Shown here: piece after piece, positions 7,760-16,174 of the stretch
Layout of the letters: every line of letters starts with the position of its first letter
How positions within the stretch are numbered: position 1 is the stretch's first letter
Assembly: GCF_011752975.1 (NCBI RefSeq)
Contig: NZ_VWWP01000011.1
Span: forward strand, 61,415 to 125,414
Origin: Chryseobacterium sp. Tr-659
GTDB taxonomy: Bacteria > Bacteroidota > Bacteroidia > Flavobacteriales > Weeksellaceae
DNA length: 64,000 nt
Direction of reading: 5' to 3'
Position numbers and translations under genes: made by a program
The notes under the pieces: model-generated
What the model saw: only the letters and a program-made list of their open reading frames with translations
What the model was told of the DNA's origin: nothing
Database searches by the model: none

Positions 7760-8335
7760 CTATTTCTGGTTTCCTAATAAGCCAAAAAGAATCTTATCTC
7801 TTATTTCATCAGTAATTTCATCGGTAGAATCACTATTCTTTTTGAACCAGAAATAAGAGTTATTTAATGTATGAAGGATAAATCTTGTTGTAAATGATGG
7901 TGATTTTAGTTCCCAGTTTTCGGCAAGGTAGATTCCGGAAATAAGCTCTTCAACTTCCTGCTGGTAATTCTTTCTTAACTCTATAAACTCAGGAAGACGT
8001 TCTTCCAGATGCCGCCATTCAATAGAATAGATATGAGTAACATTACGGTTTTTAAGTACCACAGATAAATGTTTATCAAGAAACAGATTCAGTTTTTCTT
8101 TAGGAGCAATATCTGTACTTTTTACCTCCTGAAGCTCATCAAAAAACTCTTGGGCAATACCAAAACAGATCCATTCCAGAATCTCTTCTTTTGAACGGAT
8201 ATGTGCATATAATGATGCGGCTTTTATATTGAGTTTTGTAGCAAGATCCCTTACTGAGCTGCCCATATAGCCTTTCTCTTTGAAAAGCTCTACTGCTACA
8301 TCTAATATTTTTTTCTGTTTTTCTTTAAGTTCCAT
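7760..8335 (-). CDS. TetR/AcrR-family transcriptional regulator (possible paa repressor)
   Basis: With the start at 8335 the product is 191 residues (MELKEKQKKILDVAVELFKE...). The helix-turn-helix lies at about residues 22-46 (GSSVRDLATKLNIKAASLYAH), and the rest is a helical ligand-binding domain. A longer frame opens at 8407, but the TATTTTTG promoter box at 8347-8354 argues for the shorter form. The family usually represses nearby catabolic genes and releases on binding an acyl-CoA. Its neighbour is the paa operon, whose promoter holds a fitting palindrome, so a PaaR-like role is likely but inferred. Confidence 0.85.
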   Translation of the reverse strand: MELKEKQKKILDVAVELFKEKGYMGSSVRDLATKLNIKAASLYAHIRSKEEILEWICFGIAQEFFDELQEVKSTDIAPKEKLNLFLDKHLSVVLKNRNVTHIYSIEWRHLEERLPEFIELRKNYQQEVEELISGIYLAENWELKSPSFTTRFILHTLNNSYFWFKKNSDSTDEITDEIRDKILFGLLGNQK

Positions 8336-8346
8336 CTGGTAAAATG

Positions 8347-8354
8347 CAAAAATA
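8347..8354 (-). promoter_or_regulatory. -7 box (TATTTTTG) of the TetR gene
   Basis: Exact match to TAnnTTTG on the minus strand, 11 bases before the ATG at 8335. This predicts a leader of only a few bases and decides the start of the regulator. I see no good -33 element. Confidence 0.5.
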
Positions 8355-8477
8355 GGTATTCTGAAATAAATTAAGTACTGTAAATAAACAAATTCCTTGA
8401 TTTTCAATTTCCCTTTTATTCCTTTATCCTAAAAGAATGACTATTTGTTCATGCCTTTTAAAGAAAAATTAAAGAAT

Positions 8478-8533
8478 CGGAAATTTTGTCAAGTTAAATT
8501 TCCGTTAAAAATACAAAATCCGGAAATTTTGTC
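8478..8533. promoter_or_regulatory. Repeated CGGAAATTTTGTC sites upstream of clpB
   Basis: The 13-mer CGGAAATTTTGTC occurs at 8478-8490 and 8521-8533. Its first nine bases recur inverted between them (AAATTTCCG, 8496-8504). The three sites sit in the 361-base gap between the divergent TetR and clpB genes, about 165 bases before the clpB start. The layout suggests a regulator binding region, but no known regulator can be assigned. I see nothing else clear in this gap. Confidence 0.4.
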
Positions 8534-8696
8534 CATATTTTTTGTAAATTTAATAATTGAACAGTTTTTGCGATACAGTCATCGATTAAATGATTAAATA
8601 ATTGATTGGCATTAAGAAACTGAGCCTGAAAATTTAGTTTCTTGATGTTTTTTACAACTAGACTTTAAACGAATCATTACCAAAAATATATAAAAT

Positions 8697-11291
8697 ATGA
8701 ACTTAAACCAATATACTGTAAAATCACAAGAAGCCATCCAGGCAGCACAACAGGTTGCTATGGAATTCGGCAATCAAAGTATCGAACCTCAACATCTTCT
8801 TGAAGGAATTTTTCAGGTAGATGAAAATATATCGCCTTTCTTATTAAAAAAATCTGAAGCAGATGCTAATCTTGTAAGAGAGCGAAACCGGGAAAATTTA
8901 GAAAAACTTCCTAAAGTACAGGGAGGAAACATTTACCTTTCACAATCGGCAAATAAAGTATTGCTGGATGCACCCAACATCGCCAAAAAAATGGGTGATG
9001 AATATGTAACAATCGAGCATTTATGGTTATCACTTTTAGAAACAAATTCTGAAGTATCTAAAATGCTTAAGGATATGGGCGTTACCAAAAACCTACTGGA
9101 AGGTGCAATCAAGGAATTAAGAAAAGGAACTAAAGCTACTTCTGCAAGTTCGGAAGAAACTTATCAATCCTTAAATAAATATGCTAAAAATTTCAATGAA
9201 TTAGCAGCCGAAGGCAAACTGGACCCTGTAATTGGGCGCGATGAAGAGATCAGAAGGGTTTTACAGATCCTTTCCAGAAGAACAAAGAACAACCCTATCC
9301 TTATTGGTGAGCCGGGTGTAGGTAAAACCGCAATTGCCGAGGGAATTGCTCACAGAATCATCAGCGGAGACGTTCCTGAAAACCTGATGGACAAAACATT
9401 GTATTCACTGGATATGGGAGCTTTGATCGCCGGAGCAAAATACAAAGGTGAATTTGAAGAACGTCTGAAATCTGTAGTAAACGAAGTGATTAAGTCTGAC
9501 GGGCAGATCATTCTTTTCATCGATGAAATCCATACACTGGTAGGTGCCGGAGGCGGTGAAGGTGCTATGGATGCGGCGAATATCTTAAAGCCTGCTTTGG
9601 CAAGAGGAGAGTTAAGAGCTATTGGTGCGACTACTCTGAATGAATATCAAAAGTATTTTGAGAAGGATAAAGCGCTGGAAAGACGTTTTCAGAAAGTGAT
9701 GGTGGAGGAACCGGATACCGAATCTGCAATTTCTATTCTTCGTGGAATTAAAGATAAATATGAAGCTCATCACAAGGTAAGGATTAAAGACGAAGCAATT
9801 ATTGCTGCTGTGGAAATGTCTCAAAGATATATTTCGGATCGTTTCTTACCGGATAAAGCCATTGACCTTATTGATGAAGCTTCTGCCAAATTAAGAATGG
9901 AGATCAATTCCAAACCTGAAGAACTTGATGTTTTAGATAGAAAATTGATGCAGCTGGAAATTGAGCTGGCAGCGATTTCAAGAGAAGGCAACCAAACTAA
10001 AATCGATCATTTGAAAGAAGATATTGCTAAAATTTCTGAACAAAGAAATGAAATCAATGCCAAATGGTTGAAAGAAAAACAGAAAAGTGAAGATCTCACC
10101 CAGATCAAAAAAGATATTGAATCTCTGAAACATGAAGCGGAAAGAGCTTCCAGAGCCGGAGATTATGCGAAAGTAGCTGAAATTCAGTACGGAAAACTGC
10201 GTGAAAAGGAAGATGAACTTGCAAAAGTTGAACTTGAAATGCAGAACCATCAGAATGAACTGATTAAAGAAGAGGTTACGGCAGAAAATATTTCTGAAGT
10301 AATTGCGAAATGGACAGGTATCCCGGTAACTAAATTGTTACAGTCCGAAAGAGAAAAACTACTGAATCTTGAATCTGAATTACACCACAGGGTTGTAGGA
10401 CAGGATGAGGCTATCCAGGCAGTAGCGGATGCAATCAGAAGAAACAGAGCCGGATTAAGTGATGATAAAAAACCAATCGGATCTTTCCTATTCCTGGGAA
10501 CAACCGGGGTTGGTAAGACTGAGCTTGCAAAAGCCCTGGCTGAATTCTTATTTGATGATGAAAATAACATGACCCGAATTGATATGAGCGAATACCAGGA
10601 ACGCCACAGTGTTTCGAGATTGGTAGGAGCCCCTCCGGGATATGTAGGATATGATGAAGGCGGCCAATTAACGGAAGCGGTAAGAAGAAGACCTTATTCG
10701 GTAGTGCTTCTTGACGAAATTGAAAAAGCACACCCTGATGTTTTCAACACTCTGCTGCAGGTTCTGGATGACGGCCGTCTAACTGATAATAAAGGACGTG
10801 TTGTGAACTTTAAAAATTCGATTATCATTATGACCTCGAATTTAGGATCTCACCTTATTCAGGAGAATTTTGAGAATCTTACCGAAGAGAATCAGGATGA
10901 GATTGTGGATAAAACGAAAGAAGAAGTTTTCGATTTACTGAAACAAACGCTTCGTCCGGAATTCCTGAACAGGATTGATGAAATAGTTCTGTTCCAGCCT
11001 TTAAGAAAAAAAGAAATCGGAAAAATCGTTCAGTATCAATTGAGAGGTTTTAATGATATGCTGGCTAAACGAAATATCATCATGACATTTACTCAGGATG
11101 CAGTAGATTATCTGATGGATAAAGGCTATGATCCTGCTTTCGGGGCAAGACCTCTAAAAAGAGTAATCCAGCAGGAAGTATTAAACAAACTATCCAAAGA
11201 GATACTCGCTGGCCATGTAAACGATGGTGACAGAATTACACTGGATTATTTTGTAGAAACCGGCTTGGTTTTTAGGCCGACTGAAAAATAA
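8697..11291 (+). CDS. clpB: ATP-dependent chaperone ClpB
   Basis: An 864-residue Hsp100 disaggregase of normal length. The Clp N-domain covers about residues 1-145. The first AAA+ module has Walker A GEPGVGKT at 204-211 and Walker B LFIDEIHTL. A charged coiled-coil M-domain spans about 400-530 and marks ClpB rather than ClpA or ClpC. The second AAA+ module has GTTGVGKT at 601-608. With DnaK it rescues aggregated proteins in the cytoplasm. It stands alone, with a terminator after it. Heat control is expected for the family; the repeated sites upstream may be involved. Confidence 0.97.
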   Translation: MNLNQYTVKSQEAIQAAQQVAMEFGNQSIEPQHLLEGIFQVDENISPFLLKKSEADANLVRERNRENLEKLPKVQGGNIYLSQSANKVLLDAPNIAKKMGDEYVTIEHLWLSLLETNSEVSKMLKDMGVTKNLLEGAIKELRKGTKATSASSEETYQSLNKYAKNFNELAAEGKLDPVIGRDEEIRRVLQILSRRTKNNPILIGEPGVGKTAIAEGIAHRIISGDVPENLMDKTLYSLDMGALIAGAKYKGEFEERLKSVVNEVIKSDGQIILFIDEIHTLVGAGGGEGAMDAANILKPALARGELRAIGATTLNEYQKYFEKDKALERRFQKVMVEEPDTESAISILRGIKDKYEAHHKVRIKDEAIIAAVEMSQRYISDRFLPDKAIDLIDEASAKLRMEINSKPEELDVLDRKLMQLEIELAAISREGNQTKIDHLKEDIAKISEQRNEINAKWLKEKQKSEDLTQIKKDIESLKHEAERASRAGDYAKVAEIQYGKLREKEDELAKVELEMQNHQNELIKEEVTAENISEVIAKWTGIPVTKLLQSEREKLLNLESELHHRVVGQDEAIQAVADAIRRNRAGLSDDKKPIGSFLFLGTTGVGKTELAKALAEFLFDDENNMTRIDMSEYQERHSVSRLVGAPPGYVGYDEGGQLTEAVRRRPYSVVLLDEIEKAHPDVFNTLLQVLDDGRLTDNKGRVVNFKNSIIIMTSNLGSHLIQENFENLTEENQDEIVDKTKEEVFDLLKQTLRPEFLNRIDEIVLFQPLRKKEIGKIVQYQLRGFNDMLAKRNIIMTFTQDAVDYLMDKGYDPAFGARPLKRVIQQEVLNKLSKEILAGHVNDGDRITLDYFVETGLVFRPTEK

Positions 11292-11327
11292 AATAGTTTT
11301 TTTTCATATACATTAATTTTTGTAAGT

Positions 11328-11366
11328 AAGTGCTGTAGAAAAATCTGCAGCACTTATTTTTTTATT
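11328..11366 (+). terminator. Rho-independent terminator of clpB
   Basis: A 12-bp stem (AAGTGCTGTAGA with TCTGCAGCACTT, one G-U pair) and a 4-base A loop, followed by an ATTTTTTTATTTT tract. Confidence 0.85.
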
Positions 11367-11435
11367 TTATCTACATATAGTGAAATATTAGTACATTTAT
11401 AACTTCAACAAATTAATAACTAAAACAAAATCAGT

Positions 11436-11588
11436 ATGAAAAAGTTAAAAAGAAACGAGTTAAAGAAAATTGAAGGTGGAGTATTTCAATCATCAATAGC
11501 ATGTGATGAATACTGGGGCTGCCCTATTGGCCTTTGCTGTACGGCAGGGCTGGTCTGCAGAGATCCAAGACATTACGGATGCATTTAA
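11436..11588 (+). CDS. GG-leader (bacteriocin-like) peptide precursor with six-cysteine core
   Basis: A 50-residue precursor. Residues 1-15 (MKKLKRNELKKIEGG) are a double-glycine leader of the kind cleaved by C39-peptidase ABC exporters. The remaining 35 residues hold Cys23, Cys29, Cys34, Cys35, Cys41 and Cys49, a C-x5-C-x4-CC-x5-C-x7-C pattern that fits the spacing of inhibitor cystine-knot (knottin) peptides. It is a stand-alone gene between the clpB terminator and its own terminator; no exporter, modification enzyme or immunity gene lies nearby. Such small leader peptides are common in Chryseobacterium relatives, but their roles are mostly unknown. The gene call is firm; the knottin fold and activity are inference. 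Confidence 0.8.
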   Translation: MKKLKRNELKKIEGGVFQSSIACDEYWGCPIGLCCTAGLVCRDPRHYGCI

Positions 11589-11591
11589 TAT

Positions 11592-11617
11592 AAACGGAGA
11601 TTTTCTCCGTTTTTTTT
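11592..11617 (+). terminator. Rho-independent terminator of the GG-leader peptide gene
   Basis: A 9-bp perfect stem (AAACGGAGA / TCTCCGTTT), a 3-base loop and a T tract begin four bases after the stop codon. This supports the peptide gene being a separate transcription unit. Confidence 0.88.
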
Positions 11618-11782
11618 ATGATTACTTTGCCCATTTTCACTTCATAGTACTCTCATAAATATGCAATCCGTAAAAACACGGTAAAAATAATCGTATAATT
11701 CCCCATTCCTACCTATATTTTCTACCATATTTTTTACGAAATTTGCATGTTAACTGAGATGTATATTATAAACAATTAAGCT

Positions 11783-12352
11783 ATGAATGCAGAATCAAAC
11801 AATCCGCTACAGCCTGGCGTAATGTCAAACAGTCTTATCAAGCATTTAATTGACAATTACCGTCAAAATCACCTGAACGCTATCAATAATACCTTAGGTA
11901 TTGAAGACGCACATTCCATTTGGTTTGATCTTCCTAAGTTAAAAAAATTCATTGCCACGATAGAAGAGGAAGCAACGAAAGCTAACCCTGCAAGTACCGA
12001 ACAGGACTTAGGAATAAGGTTTTATTATGCTACCTATCCTAAGGAAGAAAACTGGTCTATCATGAATTCACACCCTGTTCCTGTTGAATATGCCGGAAAA
12101 CATACATTAGTTATGATCCCAACATTGAAAAAGGCAGATGAAACGGGAGAACTTCTTGATTTTGATTTTAATCCTTTTCAGGGAACTGATGAAAGATTGG
12201 CATTAAATGCCCGTAATACCTCAATTGATATGGGTAATGGTGGTGATGGCGACGGCAACGGCAATGGAGGGCCACTTGGTGACGATCCGGGTCTTGGAGA
12301 AAATAATGGAATGCTTATTCCACCATCGAAATCTTTGGGTGAATCTTTTTAA
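11783..12352 (+). CDS. Uncharacterised protein with Gly/Asn/Asp-rich tail
   Basis: A 189-residue protein of unknown function with no signal peptide or membrane segment. Residues about 15-145 look like a compact alpha/beta domain (NSLIKHLIDNYRQNHLNAIN, HSIWFDLPKLKKFIATIEEE, LGIRFYYATYP). Residues about 148-168 are a low-complexity run of Gly, Asp and Asn, followed by a short conserved-looking end (PPSKSLGESF). It is the first gene of a unit with a membrane protein, a histidine kinase and a response regulator, which suggests a signalling link. I do not recognise a named family. Confidence 0.7.
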   Translation: MNAESNNPLQPGVMSNSLIKHLIDNYRQNHLNAINNTLGIEDAHSIWFDLPKLKKFIATIEEEATKANPASTEQDLGIRFYYATYPKEENWSIMNSHPVPVEYAGKHTLVMIPTLKKADETGELLDFDFNPFQGTDERLALNARNTSIDMGNGGDGDGNGNGGPLGDDPGLGENNGMLIPPSKSLGESF

Positions 12353-12377
12353 CAACTATTTTTATCCTTAACACAAT

Positions 12378-13022
12378 ATGACAGAGTTCCAGGAATTTGC
12401 ACAAAACAGTTTGCTTTGGTTTGAAGGACTTACTGCAATCATAGCAATTTTCCATTATAATCGTTTAAAAGAACAACATTGGAAATTTTTTGTGTTCTAT
12501 CTGGTATTCATTTTCCTTGGGGAAGCATATGGTAAATGGGGAAGCTTTACTCATTTTACAAAAGCACAGTACTATAATTATCTTTTAATGCCTATCCAGT
12601 TTATATTTTTTTACTGGTTATACGCGTCAAAGTCTTTAGGAAGACCTAAGCTATTTTGGATATTGTCCATTCTATATCTGCTTTCATTCATTCCTAATGA
12701 ATTATATTTTTCAAAGAGCAAAATAGTATTTGCTTTCAATTACACATTTGGGTGCCTTATTTTAATGCTTTTGGTAATAATGGAGTACTATAAACAAATT
12801 ACCTCACAGGATATTCTCAATTTTAATAAGAATAAAATGTTTTATATTAATCTGGGAATTACACTATCATATATAGGAACTCTTCCCTTTATGGCATTTT
12901 TTTCACTTTTGGTAAAGTATAATGGAATCTGGAATATTTACTTTAGTTATTTTCTGATTTCAGGTGTGGTAATGTATATTTTATTTGCAAGTTCATTTAT
13001 ATGGGGGAAACGGAGCTCTTAA
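12378..13022 (+). CDS. Uncharacterised multi-pass membrane protein
   Basis: A 214-residue, strongly hydrophobic protein with about six or seven predicted transmembrane helices (for example near residues 10-25, 35-50, 70-85, 92-108, 115-137 and 150-205). No enzyme motif is visible. Its end overlaps the start of the histidine kinase by 22 bases, so the two are translationally coupled. Since the kinase itself has only one short membrane helix and almost no sensor domain, this protein may be the sensing partner. That role is inferred from arrangement only. Confidence 0.75.
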   Translation: MTEFQEFAQNSLLWFEGLTAIIAIFHYNRLKEQHWKFFVFYLVFIFLGEAYGKWGSFTHFTKAQYYNYLLMPIQFIFFYWLYASKSLGRPKLFWILSILYLLSFIPNELYFSKSKIVFAFNYTFGCLILMLLVIMEYYKQITSQDILNFNKNKMFYINLGITLSYIGTLPFMAFFSLLVKYNGIWNIYFSYFLISGVVMYILFASSFIWGKRSS

Positions 13023-13786
13023 TCGTTGTTATTCTGTTTAATGTACTTTTTGTAATGTTTGTCACTGCGGTATTAATCTATATTAGAAGTTACAGACAAC
13101 GCAAAAAGGAACATCTGAATGAAATTGAGAGAAAAAATGAAATTCATCAAAGAGAGCTTCTGTCTACCCAATTGGAGATTCAGCAGGCCACCATGCAGCA
13201 GATCGGACGTGAGCTGCACGACAATATTGGCCAAAAGCTCACCTTGGTAAGTCTCTATGTTCAGCAAATGCTTTATGAAAATAAAGTACCCGAAGCAAGT
13301 GAAAGAATTGATCAGGTTTCACAAATCATCAATCAGTCTCTGCAGGATCTCCGAAGCCTTTCCAAAACACTGACGGATGATAATATCAACCAAAAAGAAA
13401 TTGTAACTTTAATACAGGAGGAGGTAGACAACACCAACTCCTTTAAGAAGTGCAATCTAAGTTTTGAACATAATTTTAAGCAGCTGGATTTAGGCTTTGT
13501 TCATAAGAATGTATTGCTTAGAATTACTCAGGAGTTTATTCAAAACAGTATAAAGCATTCGAACTGTAAAAATATTTTCATTACACTCAATACTTCCGAA
13601 AATATCCTTTGGGAACTTAAAATTCATGATGACGGAATCGGGTTTGATACTTTGCAGATCAAATCTAACGGCATTGGGCTTACCAATATGAAAAACAGGG
13701 CTGAAATAATAGGAGCAAGCTTTACTCTCGAAAGTCAGAAAAATATAGGAACCCAACTCAAAATCACTTTAAAAAAACAAGCATGA
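13001..13786 (+). CDS. Sensor histidine kinase, NarL-partner (HisKA_3) type
   Basis: A 261-residue kinase. One transmembrane helix lies at about residues 6-28, followed by a coiled coil. The HisKA_3 phosphorylation motif ELHDNIGQKL puts the phospho-His at residue 73. The HATPase domain shows an N box (QNSIKHSNCKN), DDGIGFD and NGIGLTNMKNRA. It lacks a periplasmic sensor region, so it must sense through a partner or the membrane. Its stop overlaps the response regulator start (ATGA). It is likely to phosphorylate the regulator encoded at 13783-14424. Confidence 0.93.
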   Translation: MGETELLIVVILFNVLFVMFVTAVLIYIRSYRQRKKEHLNEIERKNEIHQRELLSTQLEIQQATMQQIGRELHDNIGQKLTLVSLYVQQMLYENKVPEASERIDQVSQIINQSLQDLRSLSKTLTDDNINQKEIVTLIQEEVDNTNSFKKCNLSFEHNFKQLDLGFVHKNVLLRITQEFIQNSIKHSNCKNIFITLNTSENILWELKIHDDGIGFDTLQIKSNGIGLTNMKNRAEIIGASFTLESQKNIGTQLKITLKKQA

Positions 13787-14424
13787 AAAAATCAATCGTA
13801 ATTGTTGACGACCATATACTTATTGCAAAAGCCCTTGAAGGGATCATTGATAATTTCAATGAATTCGAAGTTATCTATGTATGTGAAAACGGAAAGGATC
13901 TGATCCAGAAATTTGAAGAAGGCCAGAAAATTCCGGATATTATTCTTTTAGATATCAGTATGCCTATCATGGATGGATTTGAGACGGCTGCCTGGCTTAC
14001 AAAAAATCATCCGAATATTAAAGTGATGGCCTTAAGTATGCAGGGAGATGACAATAGTGTCATCAAAATGATCAAAAGCGGCGCAAAGGGTTATCTTTTA
14101 AAAAACACCCATCCTAAAGATCTGGAAACAGCTCTTACAAGACTCAATACGGATGGTTTCTTTTATCCTGACTGGGCTTCAAAAATTATATTCTCTAATC
14201 TTAATAAAGAAACAGAAGCTGAAATTGCTATAAAAATCTCGGACAGAGAAAAAGAGTTTTTAAAATATACTGTAACAGAGCTTAGCTACAAGGAAATTGC
14301 AGACAGAATGTGCTGCAGCCCAAGAACCGTTGAAAGCTACCGAGACCAGCTTTGTGAAAAACTGGATTTAAAGACAAGAGTCGGGTTAGCTGTTTTTGCG
14401 ATTAAAAATGGTTTCGCTAACTAG
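13783..14424 (+). CDS. LuxR/NarL-family response regulator
   Basis: A 213-residue two-domain regulator. The receiver domain (residues 1-120) has the acidic pair Asp9-Asp10, phospho-acceptor Asp57 (IILLDISMP) and the conserved Lys in GAKGYLLKN. The C-terminal LuxR-type helix-turn-helix covers about residues 148-205 (ELSYKEIADRMCCSPRTVES). It is coupled to the kinase by an ATGA overlap. Target promoters are unknown; the M43 protease genes next downstream are possible targets by position only. Confidence 0.94.
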   Translation: MKKSIVIVDDHILIAKALEGIIDNFNEFEVIYVCENGKDLIQKFEEGQKIPDIILLDISMPIMDGFETAAWLTKNHPNIKVMALSMQGDDNSVIKMIKSGAKGYLLKNTHPKDLETALTRLNTDGFFYPDWASKIIFSNLNKETEAEIAIKISDREKEFLKYTVTELSYKEIADRMCCSPRTVESYRDQLCEKLDLKTRVGLAVFAIKNGFAN

Positions 14425-14613
14425 ATTTAATATAAAAAATTCTATAAAATCTAAAAATAAACTAATAATTTACACAAAATAAACACACTATTAAGTGAAA
14501 TAAAAAGCAATATTATTAAATTAACTAAAATTCAACTAAATTCAATTTTACTTGAAATAAAACCAATAAAAACATCTTTTAAATAGTAAATTATCAAATA
14601 AATGACAAAATAA

Positions 14614-14643
14614 TTTGCACATTAATTCTAAATAATATATTTT
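14614..14643 (+). promoter_or_regulatory. Promoter of the first M43 protease gene
   Basis: TTTG at 14614-14617 and TATATTTT at 14636-14643, 18 bases apart, 26 bases before the ATG. The same layout and surrounding sequence (AATAATTTGCA... and TTTCACA...CCTCAACCAAA) is repeated before the second paralogue. The rest of the 245-base gap (14425-14669) is AT-rich with no gene visible. Confidence 0.6.
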
Positions 14644-14669
14644 CACATCCTCAACCAAAATATTACGAT

Positions 14670-15689
14670 ATGAAAAAATTATTATTTGGAGCTCTTATCC
14701 TGGGCCTGATGACAGCGTGTAACAATGACAATGTCTCAAATTCAAATGAAGAGTCGGCAGATCCGGCAGCTTCACAAAACGAAACAGCTTCAAGAAGATT
14801 TTGCCCTTCTGAAGAAATGAGACAGGAAGAATTACAAAAAGATCCCGCACTCAGACAAAAAGTAGCAGAATTTGAAGCTAATGCCCAAAAATTCGCTCAG
14901 GATTTAAAAATCGGGAAAGTTCTGGCTGATGGAACAGTAGAAATTCCGGTAGTTGTTAATGTTTTGTATAAAACAACAGCACAAAACGTTTCAGATGCAA
15001 GGATTGCAGAGCAAATCGCTATTTTAAATGCTGACTATGCTGGTACAAACAGTGATGCATCATTAATACCTACAGAATTTCAAGGGGTAAAAGCAGGAGA
15101 TGTGAAAATAAAATTCAAACTGGTAAATACGATAAGAAAAACTACCACCAAAACATCATGGAGCAAGACTGACAGAACAAATAATACTATGAAAAAAGCA
15201 TCTACCGGCGGTATTGATGCAACTAATCCTACTAATTATTTTAACATCTGGGTTGTAGGAAGCATGCCAGATACGCAAGGAAGCATCCTTGGCTATGCTA
15301 CTTTCCCTGAAAGTGCGGGTACTTGGAAAGATGGTGTGGTTATAGCCGCTCCTTATTTTGGAAAAACAGGCGCTTCGTCTCCATTTAACCTTGGAAGAAC
15401 TGCCACTCACGAAGTTGGTCACTATCTAGGTCTCAGACATATTTGGGGAGATGCCAATTGTGGTGATGATTTGATTGCAGATACTCCTACTCAAACAACA
15501 GCTAACACAGGAAAACCAACTTATCCTCTTTACAATACTTGCTATGGAGTAAAAAGGTCTGTTATGTTTATGAATTACATGGACTATTCTGATGATAATT
15601 CATTATACATGTTTACAGCAGGGCAAAAGACAAAAATGCAGTCTGTAACTGCTTCTTCCGGAGCAAGATCCGGGCTGAGAGTATATTAA
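14670..15689 (+). CDS. M43-family zinc metalloprotease lipoprotein (cytophagalysin type)
   Basis: A 339-residue secreted protease. The lipoprotein signal ends at Cys17 (LILGLMTAC), so it should be anchored on the cell envelope. The zinc-binding motif HEVGHYLGLRH supplies His247, His251 and His257 with catalytic Glu248, and a Met-turn (MNYMDY, Met at 304) follows, as in pappalysin-type M43 enzymes. Residues about 90-140 form the usual N-terminal part of the domain (VEIPVVVNVLYKTTAQNVSD). No T9SS tail is present. It is a tandem paralogue of the next gene, with its own promoter and terminator. Confidence 0.9.
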   Translation: MKKLLFGALILGLMTACNNDNVSNSNEESADPAASQNETASRRFCPSEEMRQEELQKDPALRQKVAEFEANAQKFAQDLKIGKVLADGTVEIPVVVNVLYKTTAQNVSDARIAEQIAILNADYAGTNSDASLIPTEFQGVKAGDVKIKFKLVNTIRKTTTKTSWSKTDRTNNTMKKASTGGIDATNPTNYFNIWVVGSMPDTQGSILGYATFPESAGTWKDGVVIAAPYFGKTGASSPFNLGRTATHEVGHYLGLRHIWGDANCGDDLIADTPTQTTANTGKPTYPLYNTCYGVKRSVMFMNYMDYSDDNSLYMFTAGQKTKMQSVTASSGARSGLRVY

Positions 15690-15714
15690 AACATATTTTA
15701 TCACTTATATTTTA

Positions 15715-15747
15715 AAATCTATCCCACAAAACGGGGTAGATTTTTTT
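15715..15747 (+). terminator. Terminator of the first M43 protease gene
   Basis: An 11-bp stem (15715-15725 with 15733-15743, one G-U pair) followed by a T tract. The rest of the gap to 16175 is AT-rich; apart from the second M43 promoter I see no feature in it. Confidence 0.75.
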
Positions 15748-16113
15748 ATACCATTGTTCTACATTAAAATAAAGGAAGGCTATTTCATGAATTCAAATTA
15801 AAAAGAACAGAACAACCTTATATTGTTTTGTTTAAAAACATGTGATTCAATAGAAAAACTCAAAATTGAATAATGAAAAAAATAGATGCCTTTAATTATG
15901 TTTTTAAAATATTTCAACAGACAAACTATTAACGAATAATATCATAAAAATAACATATAAAACAAAATTATTTACATTAAAAAATACACTTAAACGTGAA
16001 ATATAAAACAAATTAATAAAATTGATTAAAACTCAATATATTTCAAATTAATTTGCGATAAAAACAAATAAAACATGCAATAAATAAATATATTTTAAAT
16101 ATTTTCAAAATAA

Positions 16114-16143
16114 TTTGCATATTAATTTAAAATAATATAATTT
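16114..16143 (+). promoter_or_regulatory. Promoter of the second M43 protease gene
   Basis: TTTG at 16114-16117 and TATAATTT at 16136-16143 with the same 18-base spacing as in the first paralogue. Flanking bases are nearly identical to that copy, so the promoter was duplicated with the gene. Confidence 0.55.
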
Positions 16144-16174
16144 CACACCCTCAACCAAATTACATTATAACGAT

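Noticed and set aside
10250..10731. Minus-strand open frames inside clpB
   Set aside because: Antisense to a well-conserved gene; no independent evidence.
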